Notes: generated by a model not told the origin, from the sequence alone. 64,000 nt of DNA from an uncultured Bacteroides sp. (GCA_900552645.1 USAN01000007.1:109106-173105), one strand, 5' to 3'. Shown: positions 36,388 to 46,394, counted from the stretch's first letter. Numbers and translations: made by a program.

Positions 36388-38853
36388 TTAATCCTGATAA
36401 TATACTCTTTTTACCCTATTAGAAACACTTGTGAGTATTTCGTAAGGAATAGTGCCCAATATATCGGACAGTTCTGTAACAGGCAGTTCATTACCAAATA
36501 TAATTACTTTATCGCCTTCCTTGCAATCAATGTCTGTTACATCAATCATGCATACATCCATACATATATTTCCAACGTATGGAGCTCTTTTACCATTTAC
36601 CATACAGTATGCATTTCCATTTCCAAGATGACGGTCCAGTCCATCAGCATAACCTATTGGAATTGCTGCAATTCTAGAGTCGCGTTCAAGTCTCCCTTTA
36701 CGACTGTATCCTACTGTATCATCTTTAGACACATCATGAATTTGAAGAATTGTTGTCTTAAGCGTAGTTACATTGTGTAGCATCTTGTTGGTAAAAGGTT
36801 CTATTCCGTAAAGTCCTATTCCAAGACGTACCATATCGAACTGCGCTCCAGGATATCTTTCTATTCCGGCTGTATTACATAGATGTCTTATTATTTTATG
36901 ACTGAATGCAGCTTGCAGTTGATCTGATGCAATTTCGAAAGTTTCTATCTGACGAGTTGTGAATGTATCGAACTGTGAGCTATCACTGCCTACAAAGTGC
37001 GAAAATACAGAACGTGGAATGACTGCAGTCTGACTTTTAAGTCGCTTTATAAGTTCGGGCATCTCTTCGGGAAGAAAGCCAAGACGATGCATTCCGGTAT
37101 CGAGTTTTATGTGAATTGGGAAATTGGTTACACCTTCCTTTTCGGCTGCCTTTATAAGTTCATTAAGCAGATGAAAGCTGTAGACTTCGGGTTCGAGCTT
37201 GTAATCGAACATAGTCTTGAATGCTGTCATTTCAGGATTCATTATCATTATAGAGCTAGTTATGCCGGCTTTTCTTAATTCCGACCCTTCATCGGCCACC
37301 GCAACGGCAAGATAATCTACACGATGATCCTGAAGCGTCTTTGCTATTTCGTAAGATCCGGCACCATAAGCCGAAGCTTTTACCATACATACTATTTTGG
37401 TATCAGGACGTAGCTTACTTCGGTAATAGTTTAGATTATCGATAAGCGCATTTAGATTTATCTCGAGTATTGTTTCGTGCACTTTCAGTTCAAGAAGATC
37501 GGAAATATCTTCAAAATGAAAGTTTCGTGCTCCCTTTATCAATACAACCTCATTACGTATTGAAGAAAGTATATCAGACTTTATAAGTTCCTCGGTAGTA
37601 TGGAAGAAATATTTTTCTATGTCAAACCTAGAGGCAGCAGTTATTATATCATCTCCCACTCCTATTATCTTATTCACATCGCGGTTATGAACAAGTTCGG
37701 CTACCTGACGGTAAAGAAACTTACTGCTTTGTCCTGTTTGAAACATGTCCGACAGTATAAGAGTACGCTTCTTGCCTTTATCATTAGAACGTCTTGCCAT
37801 GAAATCTAGTGCAATATCGAGTGAAGCCAAATCGGAATTATATGTATCGTTTATTATTACGCATCCATTCTTTCCCTCCTTAACTTCCAGTCGCATTGCT
37901 ATAGGCTCCAGTTTGGCCATACGCTTTTCAATCTCTTCAATAGGTATCATCATGTACAATGCTACAGAAAGGCAATTCAGTACATTTTCTATCGAAGCAT
38001 CGTCAATAAAAGGTATATTCAACCTTCCCGGCATACCTAAATATCTGTATAAAATAGAAGTATGATCGTCGGCTTTTGTAACAGACTCTATAAACAACGG
38101 ACGTTCATTATCCTTAAAAGACCATGCAATCTCGCGTGCAGTAAATAAAGATTTAGATACACAGCTACTTATAAGTTCATTGTCGCCATTATATATTATT
38201 ACGTCGCAGTTTTTGAAAAGCGAAAGTTTCTCCATACATTTCTCCTGCATGGAAAAGAAGTTTTCCTGATGTGCTCCACCAATGTTAGTAAGTATACCTA
38301 TTGTTGGTTTAATAATATTCTGTAAAACCTCCATTTCGCCCATCTCGGATATTCCGGCTTCAAAAATACCAAGTTGTGTATGCTCGTTCATGAGCCATAC
38401 TGATAAAGGAACCCCTATCTGCGAATTATAACTTCTAGGCGAGCGTGTAATTATATAATTTGGATTAAGTATCTGATAGAGCCACTCTTTTACTATAGTT
38501 TTTCCGTTACTTCCAGTTATTCCAACTACCGGAACAGTAAAGTTTTCTCGATGCTTTTCGGCAAGTTTCTGGAGTGCCTTCAAAGAGTCGGCTACGACAA
38601 GAAAATTGCACCTTTCATACTCTTTTATATTTTCAGGAAGATGGCTTACTACAAAATTGCGCACACCGCGGTCATATAATTCTGTTATATATTTATGACC
38701 ATCATTTCTTTTCGTTTTTATAGCAAAGAATAGAGTTTCTTCGGGGAAACATACTGAACGGCTATCTGTGAGAATCCAGTCAATATTACTATCATAGCCA
38801 CCTATCAGTTTTGAATTTATTAATTTGCTAATGTTTTCAATTGAGCTTGACAT
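36388..38853 (-). CDS. bifunctional MurF ligase - alanine racemase
   Basis: This 821-residue fusion joins two steps of D-alanine use in peptidoglycan synthesis. Residues 1 to about 450 are UDP-MurNAc-tripeptide:D-Ala-D-Ala ligase, with the ATP loop GITGSNGKT at 111-119, FEAGISEMGEMEVL, GGAHQENF and INDTYNSDLASL. Residues about 455-821 are a PLP alanine racemase with the cofactor Lys492 in MVKASAYGAG, LDTGMHRLGF, VGYSRKGR with the catalytic Tyr, and GNICMDVCMIDVT. The fusion is a known Bacteroidetes arrangement. Its start lies 34 nt inside the end of the upstream GSCFA gene. Confidence 0.95.
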   Translation of the reverse strand: MSSSIENISKLINSKLIGGYDSNIDWILTDSRSVCFPEETLFFAIKTKRNDGHKYITELYDRGVRNFVVSHLPENIKEYERCNFLVVADSLKALQKLAEKHRENFTVPVVGITGSNGKTIVKEWLYQILNPNYIITRSPRSYNSQIGVPLSVWLMNEHTQLGIFEAGISEMGEMEVLQNIIKPTIGILTNIGGAHQENFFSMQEKCMEKLSLFKNCDVIIYNGDNELISSCVSKSLFTAREIAWSFKDNERPLFIESVTKADDHTSILYRYLGMPGRLNIPFIDDASIENVLNCLSVALYMMIPIEEIEKRMAKLEPIAMRLEVKEGKNGCVIINDTYNSDLASLDIALDFMARRSNDKGKKRTLILSDMFQTGQSSKFLYRQVAELVHNRDVNKIIGVGDDIITAASRFDIEKYFFHTTEELIKSDILSSIRNEVVLIKGARNFHFEDISDLLELKVHETILEINLNALIDNLNYYRSKLRPDTKIVCMVKASAYGAGSYEIAKTLQDHRVDYLAVAVADEGSELRKAGITSSIMIMNPEMTAFKTMFDYKLEPEVYSFHLLNELIKAAEKEGVTNFPIHIKLDTGMHRLGFLPEEMPELIKRLKSQTAVIPRSVFSHFVGSDSSQFDTFTTRQIETFEIASDQLQAAFSHKIIRHLCNTAGIERYPGAQFDMVRLGIGLYGIEPFTNKMLHNVTTLKTTILQIHDVSKDDTVGYSRKGRLERDSRIAAIPIGYADGLDRHLGNGNAYCMVNGKRAPYVGNICMDVCMIDVTDIDCKEGDKVIIFGNELPVTELSDILGTIPYEILTSVSNRVKRVYYQD

Positions 38854-39812
38854 TGTTCTATTTCTTTTTGGACATCAAAATACGGGAACTTTTCTTTCAT
38901 GCGATTAATTTTTAACACTATTTGTGTTAAAAACTTATGATAGGCAGTCGAATGAGGATTAAATGGTCTGTGATTTAGTCCTTTCTTTATGCCATCCCAT
39001 TCATTTATTATATCTTTTGCCGATTGCGAAAGAGTAGTTTCTTCAAATATTTCCCATATATAGTTTACTGCTACCTGCGATGGATGTACCATGTCTTCGG
39101 CATAAAATCTGTAATCGCGAAGATCGTCCATCATTATCTCGTATGAAGGAAAATAAAAGCAGTTATCTTCATTATTGCATATATCGTTAACAGCCAGCAG
39201 AAGAGTCGATTTGCTTATTTGGTTTCCATGAAGTCCATCCTTTATATGGCGAATAGGACTTACCGTAAACATTATCTTTATATTTGGATTTATTTTTTTT
39301 AGTTCAACCAATAGCGACTTCCACTCGTTAATTATACGATTTACGTTAATAAGGTGTCGATCAAACAGCTTATCGGACTGCTTGTGACAATTTCCCGCAA
39401 CTGTTCCATCTTGCAAAAAATATACATAAGCAGTCCCGAAGGTTATGAATAGCCAGTCGGCATTCCCTATATTTTCGTTCGCTTTTACAAGACGACTATT
39501 TATATTAAAAAGAGTTCTATCCATATCCATATCCGAAAAAGAGCTATGATGCATCCAGCTGTGCCATTCGACACCATCAAAGAATAAATCATTCTGAGTA
39601 TAACTCTTCCTATCTATTATTTGATATATAGCCTCGATTATAGACAAAGGATTATACAGTACTCCAAAAGGATTTACATCGCATCTGAATTTATTTTCAG
39701 TAAGCAAATTTCCAATGTTTTGCGCGAAGCAGGAACCAAAAAGCATAATTTCATCAGAATGATTAATTGCTTTCAGATTTTTAAGCGGTTCTACTTTCGT
39801 TCTGAATTCCAT
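38820..39812 (-). CDS. GSCFA family protein
   Basis: This 330-residue protein has the name-giving motif FGSCFAQNIGNLL near residue 25, then NPFGVLYNPLSI, WHSWMHHSSFS near 90, and VSPIRHIKDG around 190, and a late EDMVHPSQVAVNYIWE block. The layout recalls SGNH-type hydrolases (Ser in GSC, His in HPS), and GSCFA is thought to be a distant esterase-like family of unknown substrate. There is no signal peptide. It is the first gene of an operon with murF-alr and the SGNH gene, which hints at a link to the cell envelope. Confidence 0.82.
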   Translation of the reverse strand: MEFRTKVEPLKNLKAINHSDEIMLFGSCFAQNIGNLLTENKFRCDVNPFGVLYNPLSIIEAIYQIIDRKSYTQNDLFFDGVEWHSWMHHSSFSDMDMDRTLFNINSRLVKANENIGNADWLFITFGTAYVYFLQDGTVAGNCHKQSDKLFDRHLINVNRIINEWKSLLVELKKINPNIKIMFTVSPIRHIKDGLHGNQISKSTLLLAVNDICNNEDNCFYFPSYEIMMDDLRDYRFYAEDMVHPSQVAVNYIWEIFEETTLSQSAKDIINEWDGIKKGLNHRPFNPHSTAYHKFLTQIVLKINRMKEKFPYFDVQKEIEQCQAQLKTLAN

Positions 39813-39841
39813 AATAAAACAGGTTCTATAAAATTTAAGAA

Positions 39842-39849
39842 CAAATGTA
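39842..39849 (-). promoter_or_regulatory. -7 promoter element of GSCFA-murF/alr operon
   Basis: Minus-strand TACATTTG matches TAnnTTTG, 29 nt before the ATG at 39812. Confidence 0.65.
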
Positions 39850-39872
39850 AGGATATAATATATTAATATTAC

Positions 39873-39880
39873 TATTTTTG
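39873..39880 (+). promoter_or_regulatory. -7 promoter element of dxs
   Basis: TATTTTTG matches TAnnTTTG, 22 nt before the dxs ATG. It is divergent from the GSCFA promoter 24 nt away. Confidence 0.65.
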
Positions 39881-39902
39881 CACATTATTTATTACATCTA
39901 GA

Positions 39903-41801
39903 ATGAAAGAAGAAGCAGCATATAAACTGTTGAACAATATAAACAGTCCGGAGGACTTAAGAAAGCTAAATTTATCGGAACTGCCTGAGGTTTGTTATGA
40001 ATTGCGCAATAAAATTATAGATGAACTTTCATGTAATCCAGGACACTTCGGCTCTAGCCTAGGAGTTGTTGAACTTACGGTTGCCGTTCATTATATATTC
40101 AATACCCCTTATGACAGAATTGTATGGGATGTAGGACATCAGGCCTATGGACATAAAATTCTTACAGGAAGAAGAGATACTTTTTGTACAAATAGGAAAC
40201 TCAACGGGCTTCATCCTTTTCCATGTCCATCCGAAAGTGAATATGATACCTTTACATGCGGCCATGCTTCAAATTCTATATCAGCGGCTCTTGGAATGGC
40301 AGTAGCTGCCAAGAAGAATAATGAAGAGAACCGTCATGTAGTAGCTATCATAGGCGATGGCTCGATGAGCGGAGGACTAGCTTTCGAGGGTTTAAACAAT
40401 GCCTCTTCTACCCCTAATGATCTTCTTATCATTCTAAACGATAACAACATGGCCATTGACCGCAGTGTAGGTGGTATGAAACAATATCTTCTTAATCTTC
40501 AAATGTCTGAAGGATACAATAAACTACGTTTCAAGTTATCTAACATGTTTCATAAATGGGGAATACTTAACGAAGAGAGAAGAAAGAGTCTTATACGATT
40601 CAACAACAGTTTGAAGTCAATGCTGATGCAGCAACAAAATATATTCGAAGGAATGAACATACGCTACTTCGGACCTATAGATGGACATGATGTTGTTAAT
40701 ATATCAAAAGTACTTAAAGAAATAAAGGATATGAAGGGACCTAAGTTACTTCATATTCATACTACAAAAGGAAAAGGCTTTGCGCCTGCCGAAAAAGCGG
40801 CAACTTTGTGGCATGCACCCGGCATATTCGACAAGGAGACCGGCGAACGAATAGTAAAGGATACAAACGGATTGCCTCCTCTATTTCAGGATGTATTCGG
40901 AAATACTCTGCTTGAGCTTGCTCGCAAGAATGAAAAGATAGTAGGAGTTACTCCGGCAATGCCTTCTGGATGTTCCATGAACGTACTAATGAAAGCTATG
41001 CCCGAAAGAGGATTCGATGTAGGGATAGCCGAAGGACATGCTGTAACATTTTCGGGGGGTATGGCAAAAGAAGGACTGATTCCTTTCTGTAACATATACT
41101 CTTCATTTATGCAACGAGCTTACGACAATGTTATACACGATTTGGCTATACAGAGACTAAATGTAGTTTTGTGTTTGGATCGCGCCGGACTTGTTGGCGA
41201 GGATGGGGCTACTCATCACGGAGCATTTGACCTTGCATATATGCGGCCAATACCAAATATTACAGTATCATCGCCATACAACGAGCACGAACTTCGAAAC
41301 CTTATGTATACGGCACAGTTACCCAACACGGGACCGTTCGTAATACGTTATCCTCGAGGTCGAGGAGTACTTACCGATTGGAACTCACCATTTGAAGAAA
41401 TAGAGATAGGAAGAGGTCGCAAGATAAAAGATGGAAAAGATATTGCAGTAATATCAATAGGTCCAATAGGCAACATTGCCGAAAAGGCAATAGCCGATGT
41501 AGAAAAGAAGAACGGTGATAGCATAGCATTGTACGATCTTAGATTCCTAAAACCTATAGACGAAGAAATGCTTCATGAAATAGGACAAAATTTCAGCAAG
41601 ATTGTTACTATTGAAGATGGTGTACTGAAAGGAGGAATGGGAAGTGCCGTACTAGAATTCATGTCGGATAACAATTATTATCCTATAATAAAGAGAATAG
41701 GACTACCCGATAACTTTGTACAGCATGGACCAGTACAAGATCTTTATCGTATATGCGGCATGGATCAGGAAGGTATAGAACAAATATTGCTCTCTTTCTG
41801 A
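39903..41801 (+). CDS. dxs: 1-deoxy-D-xylulose-5-phosphate synthase
   Basis: This 632-residue thiamine-diphosphate enzyme joins pyruvate and glyceraldehyde-3-phosphate in the first step of the MEP isoprenoid pathway. Motifs are HFGSSLGVVELTVAVHY, WDVGHQAYGHKILTGR, the ThDP-binding GDGSMSGGLAFEGLNN, NDNNMAIDRSVGG, DRAGLVGEDGATHHGAFDLAYMR with the pyrimidine-domain signature, and the C-terminal transketolase domain with EDGVLKGGMGSAV. The length matches the family. It is followed by trkA after 116 nt without an obvious terminator. Confidence 0.97.
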   Translation: MKEEAAYKLLNNINSPEDLRKLNLSELPEVCYELRNKIIDELSCNPGHFGSSLGVVELTVAVHYIFNTPYDRIVWDVGHQAYGHKILTGRRDTFCTNRKLNGLHPFPCPSESEYDTFTCGHASNSISAALGMAVAAKKNNEENRHVVAIIGDGSMSGGLAFEGLNNASSTPNDLLIILNDNNMAIDRSVGGMKQYLLNLQMSEGYNKLRFKLSNMFHKWGILNEERRKSLIRFNNSLKSMLMQQQNIFEGMNIRYFGPIDGHDVVNISKVLKEIKDMKGPKLLHIHTTKGKGFAPAEKAATLWHAPGIFDKETGERIVKDTNGLPPLFQDVFGNTLLELARKNEKIVGVTPAMPSGCSMNVLMKAMPERGFDVGIAEGHAVTFSGGMAKEGLIPFCNIYSSFMQRAYDNVIHDLAIQRLNVVLCLDRAGLVGEDGATHHGAFDLAYMRPIPNITVSSPYNEHELRNLMYTAQLPNTGPFVIRYPRGRGVLTDWNSPFEEIEIGRGRKIKDGKDIAVISIGPIGNIAEKAIADVEKKNGDSIALYDLRFLKPIDEEMLHEIGQNFSKIVTIEDGVLKGGMGSAVLEFMSDNNYYPIIKRIGLPDNFVQHGPVQDLYRICGMDQEGIEQILLSF

Positions 41802-41917
41802 CATAAGTCCGGCTCTTTACAAATCATACCGCACTAAGAATAAATTAAAAGTTAAGTTGCCTATTTGTTCGGTTTGATATTTATTACTAATATTGCAACC
41901 TATATTATAATACGTAA

Positions 41918-43258
41918 ATGAAAATTATTATTGCAGGGGCAGGTGCAGTAGGCACCCATCTAGCCAAGTTACTATCCGGAGAAAAGCAGGATATAATATT
42001 GATGGATGAAGATGAGGATAAATTGGACAGAATGGACTCCAATTTTGACTTAATGACAGTATGTGCATCTCCAACTTCAATATCTGGACTTAAAAATGCC
42101 GGAGTTGACGGAGCCGATCTTTTTATTGGTGTAATGCCCGAAGAGAGCCGGAACATGACAGCATGTATGCTGGCAACCAGCATGGGAGCAAAAAAAACTG
42201 TAGCCCGAATTGACAATTACGAATATTTACTTCCGAAGCATAAAGAGTTTTTCTCACAACTTGGAGTACACTCACTAATATATCCCGAAATGCTTGCTGC
42301 AAAAGAGATAGTCGATGCAGTGAAGATGAGCTGGATACGCCAATGGTGGGAATTCTGCGGAGGAGCACTTGTTCTTATAGGAGCCAAGATGCGAGCAACA
42401 GCCGAAATATTAAACGTCCCTCTTCACGAAATGGGAGGACGAAACATTCCTTTCCATATAGTTGCCATTAAAAGAGGAAGCGAGACTATAATTCCTCGAG
42501 GCGACGATACTATCCAACTTAACGACATAGTATATTTTACTACTACAAAGAAATATATTCCTTATATAAGAAAGATTTCGGGTAAGGAGAACTATGCGGA
42601 TGTACGTAATGTAATGATTATGGGAGGAAGCCGTATTGCAGTAAGGACTACACAATATGTACCCGATTACATGCAAATAAAGATAATAGAAAGTGACCTT
42701 AGCCGATGTAACAGACTTACAGAAGTTGTTGACGAAAAGGTAATGATTATAAACGGTGACGGCCGCGATATGGAATTACTTCTTGAAGAGGGGCTAAGAA
42801 ATACCGAGGCATTTGTAGCACTTACAGGAAATTCTGAAACAAACATACTTGCCTGCCTTGCAGCCAAGCGAATGGGTGTGAGCAAGACTGTAGCCGAAGT
42901 AGAGAATATAGACTATATAGGCATGGCTGAAAGTCTTGATATAGGTACTGTAATAAATAAGAAGATGATCGCAGCAAGTCATATTTATCAGATGATGCTA
43001 GATGCCGACGTATCTAATGTAAAATGCCTCACCTTTGCCAATGCCGACGTTGCAGAATTTACAGTAAAGGAGGGTTCAAAGATTACAAAATCGCCAATAA
43101 AAGATATGGGACTACCCAAAGGAACCACCATAGGAGGCTTAATAAGAAATGGAGAAGGTATACTTGTTACCGGACACACCATAATACTGCCAGGTGATCA
43201 TGTAGTAGTATTTTGCTTAGGTATGATGATCAAGAAAATCGAGAAATTTTTCAACTAA
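41918..43258 (+). CDS. trkA: Trk potassium uptake regulatory subunit TrkA
   Basis: This 446-residue cytoplasmic protein has two RCK modules. The first begins MKIIIAGAGAVGTHLAKLL with the dinucleotide loop and acidic DEDEDKLDR. The second has NVMIMGGSRIAVRTTQYV with a weaker loop and ALTGNSETNILACLAAKR. C-terminal TrkA-C domains follow each half (VPLHEMGGRNIPFHIVAIKRG; KSPIKDMGLPKGTTIGGLIRNG). It gates the TrkH potassium channel according to NAD or nucleotide level. In many Bacteroidetes trkH follows directly. Here a small unknown gene and the nuo operon follow instead. Confidence 0.95.
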   Translation: MKIIIAGAGAVGTHLAKLLSGEKQDIILMDEDEDKLDRMDSNFDLMTVCASPTSISGLKNAGVDGADLFIGVMPEESRNMTACMLATSMGAKKTVARIDNYEYLLPKHKEFFSQLGVHSLIYPEMLAAKEIVDAVKMSWIRQWWEFCGGALVLIGAKMRATAEILNVPLHEMGGRNIPFHIVAIKRGSETIIPRGDDTIQLNDIVYFTTTKKYIPYIRKISGKENYADVRNVMIMGGSRIAVRTTQYVPDYMQIKIIESDLSRCNRLTEVVDEKVMIINGDGRDMELLLEEGLRNTEAFVALTGNSETNILACLAAKRMGVSKTVAEVENIDYIGMAESLDIGTVINKKMIAASHIYQMMLDADVSNVKCLTFANADVAEFTVKEGSKITKSPIKDMGLPKGTTIGGLIRNGEGILVTGHTIILPGDHVVVFCLGMMIKKIEKFFN

Positions 43259-43347
43259 CAATCACGATAAAATCATTTAACTATTAATTAAAATCATTTT
43301 TTACATTTAAAAAACTATAATTTAACTGCTATCGAATAATATTAAAG

Positions 43348-43355
43348 TAAATTTG
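43348..43355 (+). promoter_or_regulatory. -7 promoter element of the small ORF at 43393
   Basis: TAAATTTG matches TAnnTTTG and lies 37 nt before the ATG. A purine-rich GGCGGGAAG precedes the ATG. Both support the small gene being real. Confidence 0.6.
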
Positions 43356-43392
43356 CATCTTATTTCAAATAAATCTAAAATCAGGCGGGAAG

Positions 43393-43764
43393 ATGAAGGC
43401 ATTCTTATATGTTATATTTTTCATATTCATCCTTGTAATAGGAAAGACTGGAGCTACTAAAGTTGCTACAGAGAGTGCCGCCCTACATTCTTCTTCAACC
43501 CACTATAACCAGGTAGATAGTCCTAAGAAAAGGACAATGGACTACCTTCTTGCTCATAATTATACAGATATATCAAACGTGTGCGATTATCAGTTGCACA
43601 AGCAACTTGACAAGTTCAAATACCTTTTGCCGGCGTTATGTACACTCATAACCCGTCATGATGAACTGTCAGTAAATACCCTTCATTCATATTTACTTAC
43701 CGAAAATCAGTTCTTGATAAAGAACTCGCACTATATTTTCTTCCTGAAAAAAATAATTATTTAG
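43393..43764 (+). CDS. small exported protein of unknown function
   Basis: I do not recognise this 123-residue protein. The first 20 residues (MKAFLYVIFFIFILVIGKTG) form a signal peptide or membrane anchor. The rest is hydrophilic, with a central block DYQLHKQLDKFKYLLPALCTLITRHDEL that could form helices and a basic, hydrophobic C-terminal end. A full -7 box and a good ribosome-binding stretch (GGCGGGAAG) precede it, so it is likely expressed. It sits between trkA and nuoA on the same strand, but nothing links it clearly to either. Confidence 0.5.
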   Translation: MKAFLYVIFFIFILVIGKTGATKVATESAALHSSSTHYNQVDSPKKRTMDYLLAHNYTDISNVCDYQLHKQLDKFKYLLPALCTLITRHDELSVNTLHSYLLTENQFLIKNSHYIFFLKKIII

Positions 43765-43872
43765 CTTATAATATATTTTTTGTTAATTTTAATAAACATT
43801 TTACCTTATATTAAGCGTTATATTTAAGGTATCTTATTCTTATATGCATATAAATAACAAATTTATCTAAAT

Positions 43873-44223
43873 ATGTATTTTACTCTATTAATTGTCGTAA
43901 TCCTTACGGCAATAGCTTTGGTGGCAGTTGCACTTGGGATAGCTCGTGCAATAGCGCCACGCTCATTCAATCCACAAAAAGGAGAAGCTTATGAATGTGG
44001 TATCCCTACCCGCGGTAAATCATGGATGCAGTTTAAGGTAGGCTATTATCTGTTTGCCATCCTATTCTTAATGTTCGATGTAGAAACTGTATTTCTTTTT
44101 CCATGGGCAGTAGTAGTACAGGATCTTGGAGTTTACGGACTTGTAAGCGTACTTTTCTTCCTGCTAATTTTAATTCTAGGTCTTGCTTACGCCTGGAGGA
44201 AAGGAGCTCTTGAATGGAAATAA
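43873..44223 (+). CDS. nuoA: NADH-quinone oxidoreductase subunit A
   Basis: This 116-residue protein with three membrane helices is the first gene of the complex I operon. FNPQKGEAYECGIPTRGKSWMQFKVGYYLFAILFLMFDVE carries the family pattern (EYECGI plus the acidic FDVE in helix 2). It belongs to the membrane arm near the quinone site. It overlaps nuoB by 10 nt. A possible promoter is TATATTTA near 43820 with one mismatch to the -7 consensus. Confidence 0.95.
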   Translation: MYFTLLIVVILTAIALVAVALGIARAIAPRSFNPQKGEAYECGIPTRGKSWMQFKVGYYLFAILFLMFDVETVFLFPWAVVVQDLGVYGLVSVLFFLLILILGLAYAWRKGALEWK

Positions 44224-44798
44224 AGAAACCAAATATAAAATCTATTCCATATGAAGATTTTAAGGACAACGAGTATCTTGAGGATATGGTTAAGGAGCTT
44301 AACAAGAACGGTACAAACGTTGTTGTGGGCTGTTTGGATGACCTTATCAACTGGGGCCGAAGCAATTCTTTATGGCCTCTTACCTTCGCAACCAGTTGTT
44401 GCGGAATTGAATTCATGGCAGTTGGTGCCGCAAGGTACGACTTTGCTCGTTTCGGATTTGAAGTAGCACGTGCGAGTCCGCGTCAGGCAGATATGATAAT
44501 GGTAGCCGGAACAATCACTCACAAAATGGCGCCTGTACTGAAAAGACTTTATGACCAGATGGCCGATCCCAAATATGTAATTGCAGTTGGTGGATGTGCA
44601 ATATCTGGCGGTCCTTTCAAAAAATCATATCACGTTCTTAACGGAGTAGATAAAATTTTACCGGTAGATGTTTACATACCGGGCTGTCCTCCACGACCCG
44701 AGGCCCTACTATATGGCATGATACAGCTGCAGCGTAAAGTGAAGTTGCAGAAGTTTTTTGGAGATGTAAACAAAAAGGAAGAAAACCCCCAAAAGTAG
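44214..44798 (+). CDS. nuoB: NADH-quinone oxidoreductase subunit B
   Basis: This 194-residue subunit carries Fe-S cluster N2, the last electron carrier before quinone. The four ligands are seen as the CC pair in FATSCCGIEFMAVG, the Cys in AVGGCAISGG, and the Cys in IPGCPPRPEALL. It overlaps nuoA, and nuoCD starts 7 nt after its stop. An N-terminal extension of about 30 residues is charged. Confidence 0.96.
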   Translation: MEIKKPNIKSIPYEDFKDNEYLEDMVKELNKNGTNVVVGCLDDLINWGRSNSLWPLTFATSCCGIEFMAVGAARYDFARFGFEVARASPRQADMIMVAGTITHKMAPVLKRLYDQMADPKYVIAVGGCAISGGPFKKSYHVLNGVDKILPVDVYIPGCPPRPEALLYGMIQLQRKVKLQKFFGDVNKKEENPQK

Positions 44799-44805
44799 CA
44801 TAACA

Positions 44806-46365
44806 ATGAATGATATAATAGAAATAACACCTGACAAGCTATACCAAAAGATGCAAACTCTGAGACAGGAGCAGAACATGGATTTCTTACGCAGTCTGAC
44901 AGGAGTAGACTGGGGAGAAAACGGAATGGGAGTAGTTTACCATCTTGAAAACAGCAAGACAGGAGAGAATATAACTGTAAAGACAGTTACACCAAACCGA
45001 GAGAAGCCCGAAATACCAAGCGTATGCAGCATTTGGAAAGCAGCCGAATTCAACGAAAGAGAAGTTTATGATTTTTACGGGATAGTTTTTATAGATAATC
45101 CCGACATGCGACGTCTTTACCTTCGAGATGACTGGGTAGGATATCCGCTAAGAAAAGATTATGATGAATCTCTTAACCCTTTAAGAATGACTAACGAAGA
45201 AACTGTCGACACAACTCAGTATGTAGAGGAGCAGCCTGACGGAAGCATAATAGAGAAAAGGGATACTATTTTTGACGATGATGAATATATTATAAATATA
45301 GGGCCTCAGCATCCTGCAACCCATGGCGTACTTAGATTCCGTGTGTCTCTGGAAGGTGAAATCATAAAGAAACTCGATGTTCATTGCGGATATATACATC
45401 GAGGCATCGAAAAAATGTGCGAAAGTCTTACTTACCCACAGACTCTTGCCCTTACGGATCGACTTGATTATCTTGGTGCTCATCAAAATCGTCATGCACT
45501 TTGCATGTGTATAGAACAGGCAATGGGAGTTGAAGTAAGCGAACGTGTAAAGTATATACGTACTATAATGGATGAGCTACAGAGAATAGATTCTCACTTA
45601 CTGTTTTTCTCTTGTCTATGCATGGACTTGGGGGCACTGACAGCTTTCTTCTACGGATTTCGAGATCGCGAAAAGATACTAGACATATTCGAAGCTACAA
45701 CAGGAGGGCGCTTAATCCAGAATTATAATACTATTGGTGGAGTACAATCCGATATAGCACCCGATTTCGTGAAGAATGTAAAAGATTTTATAAGTTATAT
45801 GAGACCGCTACTTAAAGAATATCATGAACTCTTTACCGGAAACGTTATAGCCCAGGAAAGATTGAAAGGAGTTGGAGTACTGAGTCGTGAAGATGCTATT
45901 TCGTTCGGAGCTACCGGTGGTACGGGCCGAGCAAGTGGATGGGCATGTGATGTACGTAAGCGACATCCTTATGGAATGTACGACAAGGTAGACTTCAAGG
46001 AAATAGTACATACAGAAGGCGACTCATTTGCACGATACATGATCCGTATGGAAGAGATCGTAGAAAGTATGAACATAATAGAACAGCTTATTGACAATAT
46101 TCCCGAAGGAGATTTTCAGCTTAAAATGAAACCTGTAATTAAAGTACCTGAAGGTATGTATTATTCGGCAGTAGAAGGAAGCCGTGGAGAATTTGGGGTA
46201 TTCCTTGAAAGTCATGGCGAAAAATATCCATACCGACTAAAATTCCGTGCTACAGGCTTGCCTTTGGTATCGGCCATGGATACTTTGTGTCGTGGTGCAA
46301 AGATAGCCGACCTTATAGCCATAGGCGGTACGGTTGATTATGTAGTTCCGGATATTGACAGATAA
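44806..46365 (+). CDS. nuoCD: NADH-quinone oxidoreductase fused subunits C and D
   Basis: This 519-residue fusion has NuoC in residues 1 to about 140 (FNEREVYDFYGIVFIDNPDMRRLYLRDDW) and NuoD from about 160 to the end, with INIGPQHPATHGVLRF, LDVHCGYIHRGIEKM, LTDRLDYLGAHQNRHALC, and TGRASGWACDVRKRHPY. The D part forms the quinone-reduction site with NuoB. NuoC is shorter than in E. coli. CD fusion occurs in several phyla, including Bacteroidetes. Confidence 0.95.
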   Translation: MNDIIEITPDKLYQKMQTLRQEQNMDFLRSLTGVDWGENGMGVVYHLENSKTGENITVKTVTPNREKPEIPSVCSIWKAAEFNEREVYDFYGIVFIDNPDMRRLYLRDDWVGYPLRKDYDESLNPLRMTNEETVDTTQYVEEQPDGSIIEKRDTIFDDDEYIINIGPQHPATHGVLRFRVSLEGEIIKKLDVHCGYIHRGIEKMCESLTYPQTLALTDRLDYLGAHQNRHALCMCIEQAMGVEVSERVKYIRTIMDELQRIDSHLLFFSCLCMDLGALTAFFYGFRDREKILDIFEATTGGRLIQNYNTIGGVQSDIAPDFVKNVKDFISYMRPLLKEYHELFTGNVIAQERLKGVGVLSREDAISFGATGGTGRASGWACDVRKRHPYGMYDKVDFKEIVHTEGDSFARYMIRMEEIVESMNIIEQLIDNIPEGDFQLKMKPVIKVPEGMYYSAVEGSRGEFGVFLESHGEKYPYRLKFRATGLPLVSAMDTLCRGAKIADLIAIGGTVDYVVPDIDR

Positions 46366-46394
46366 TTAGTAACAAAATAACTATACATAAATTC

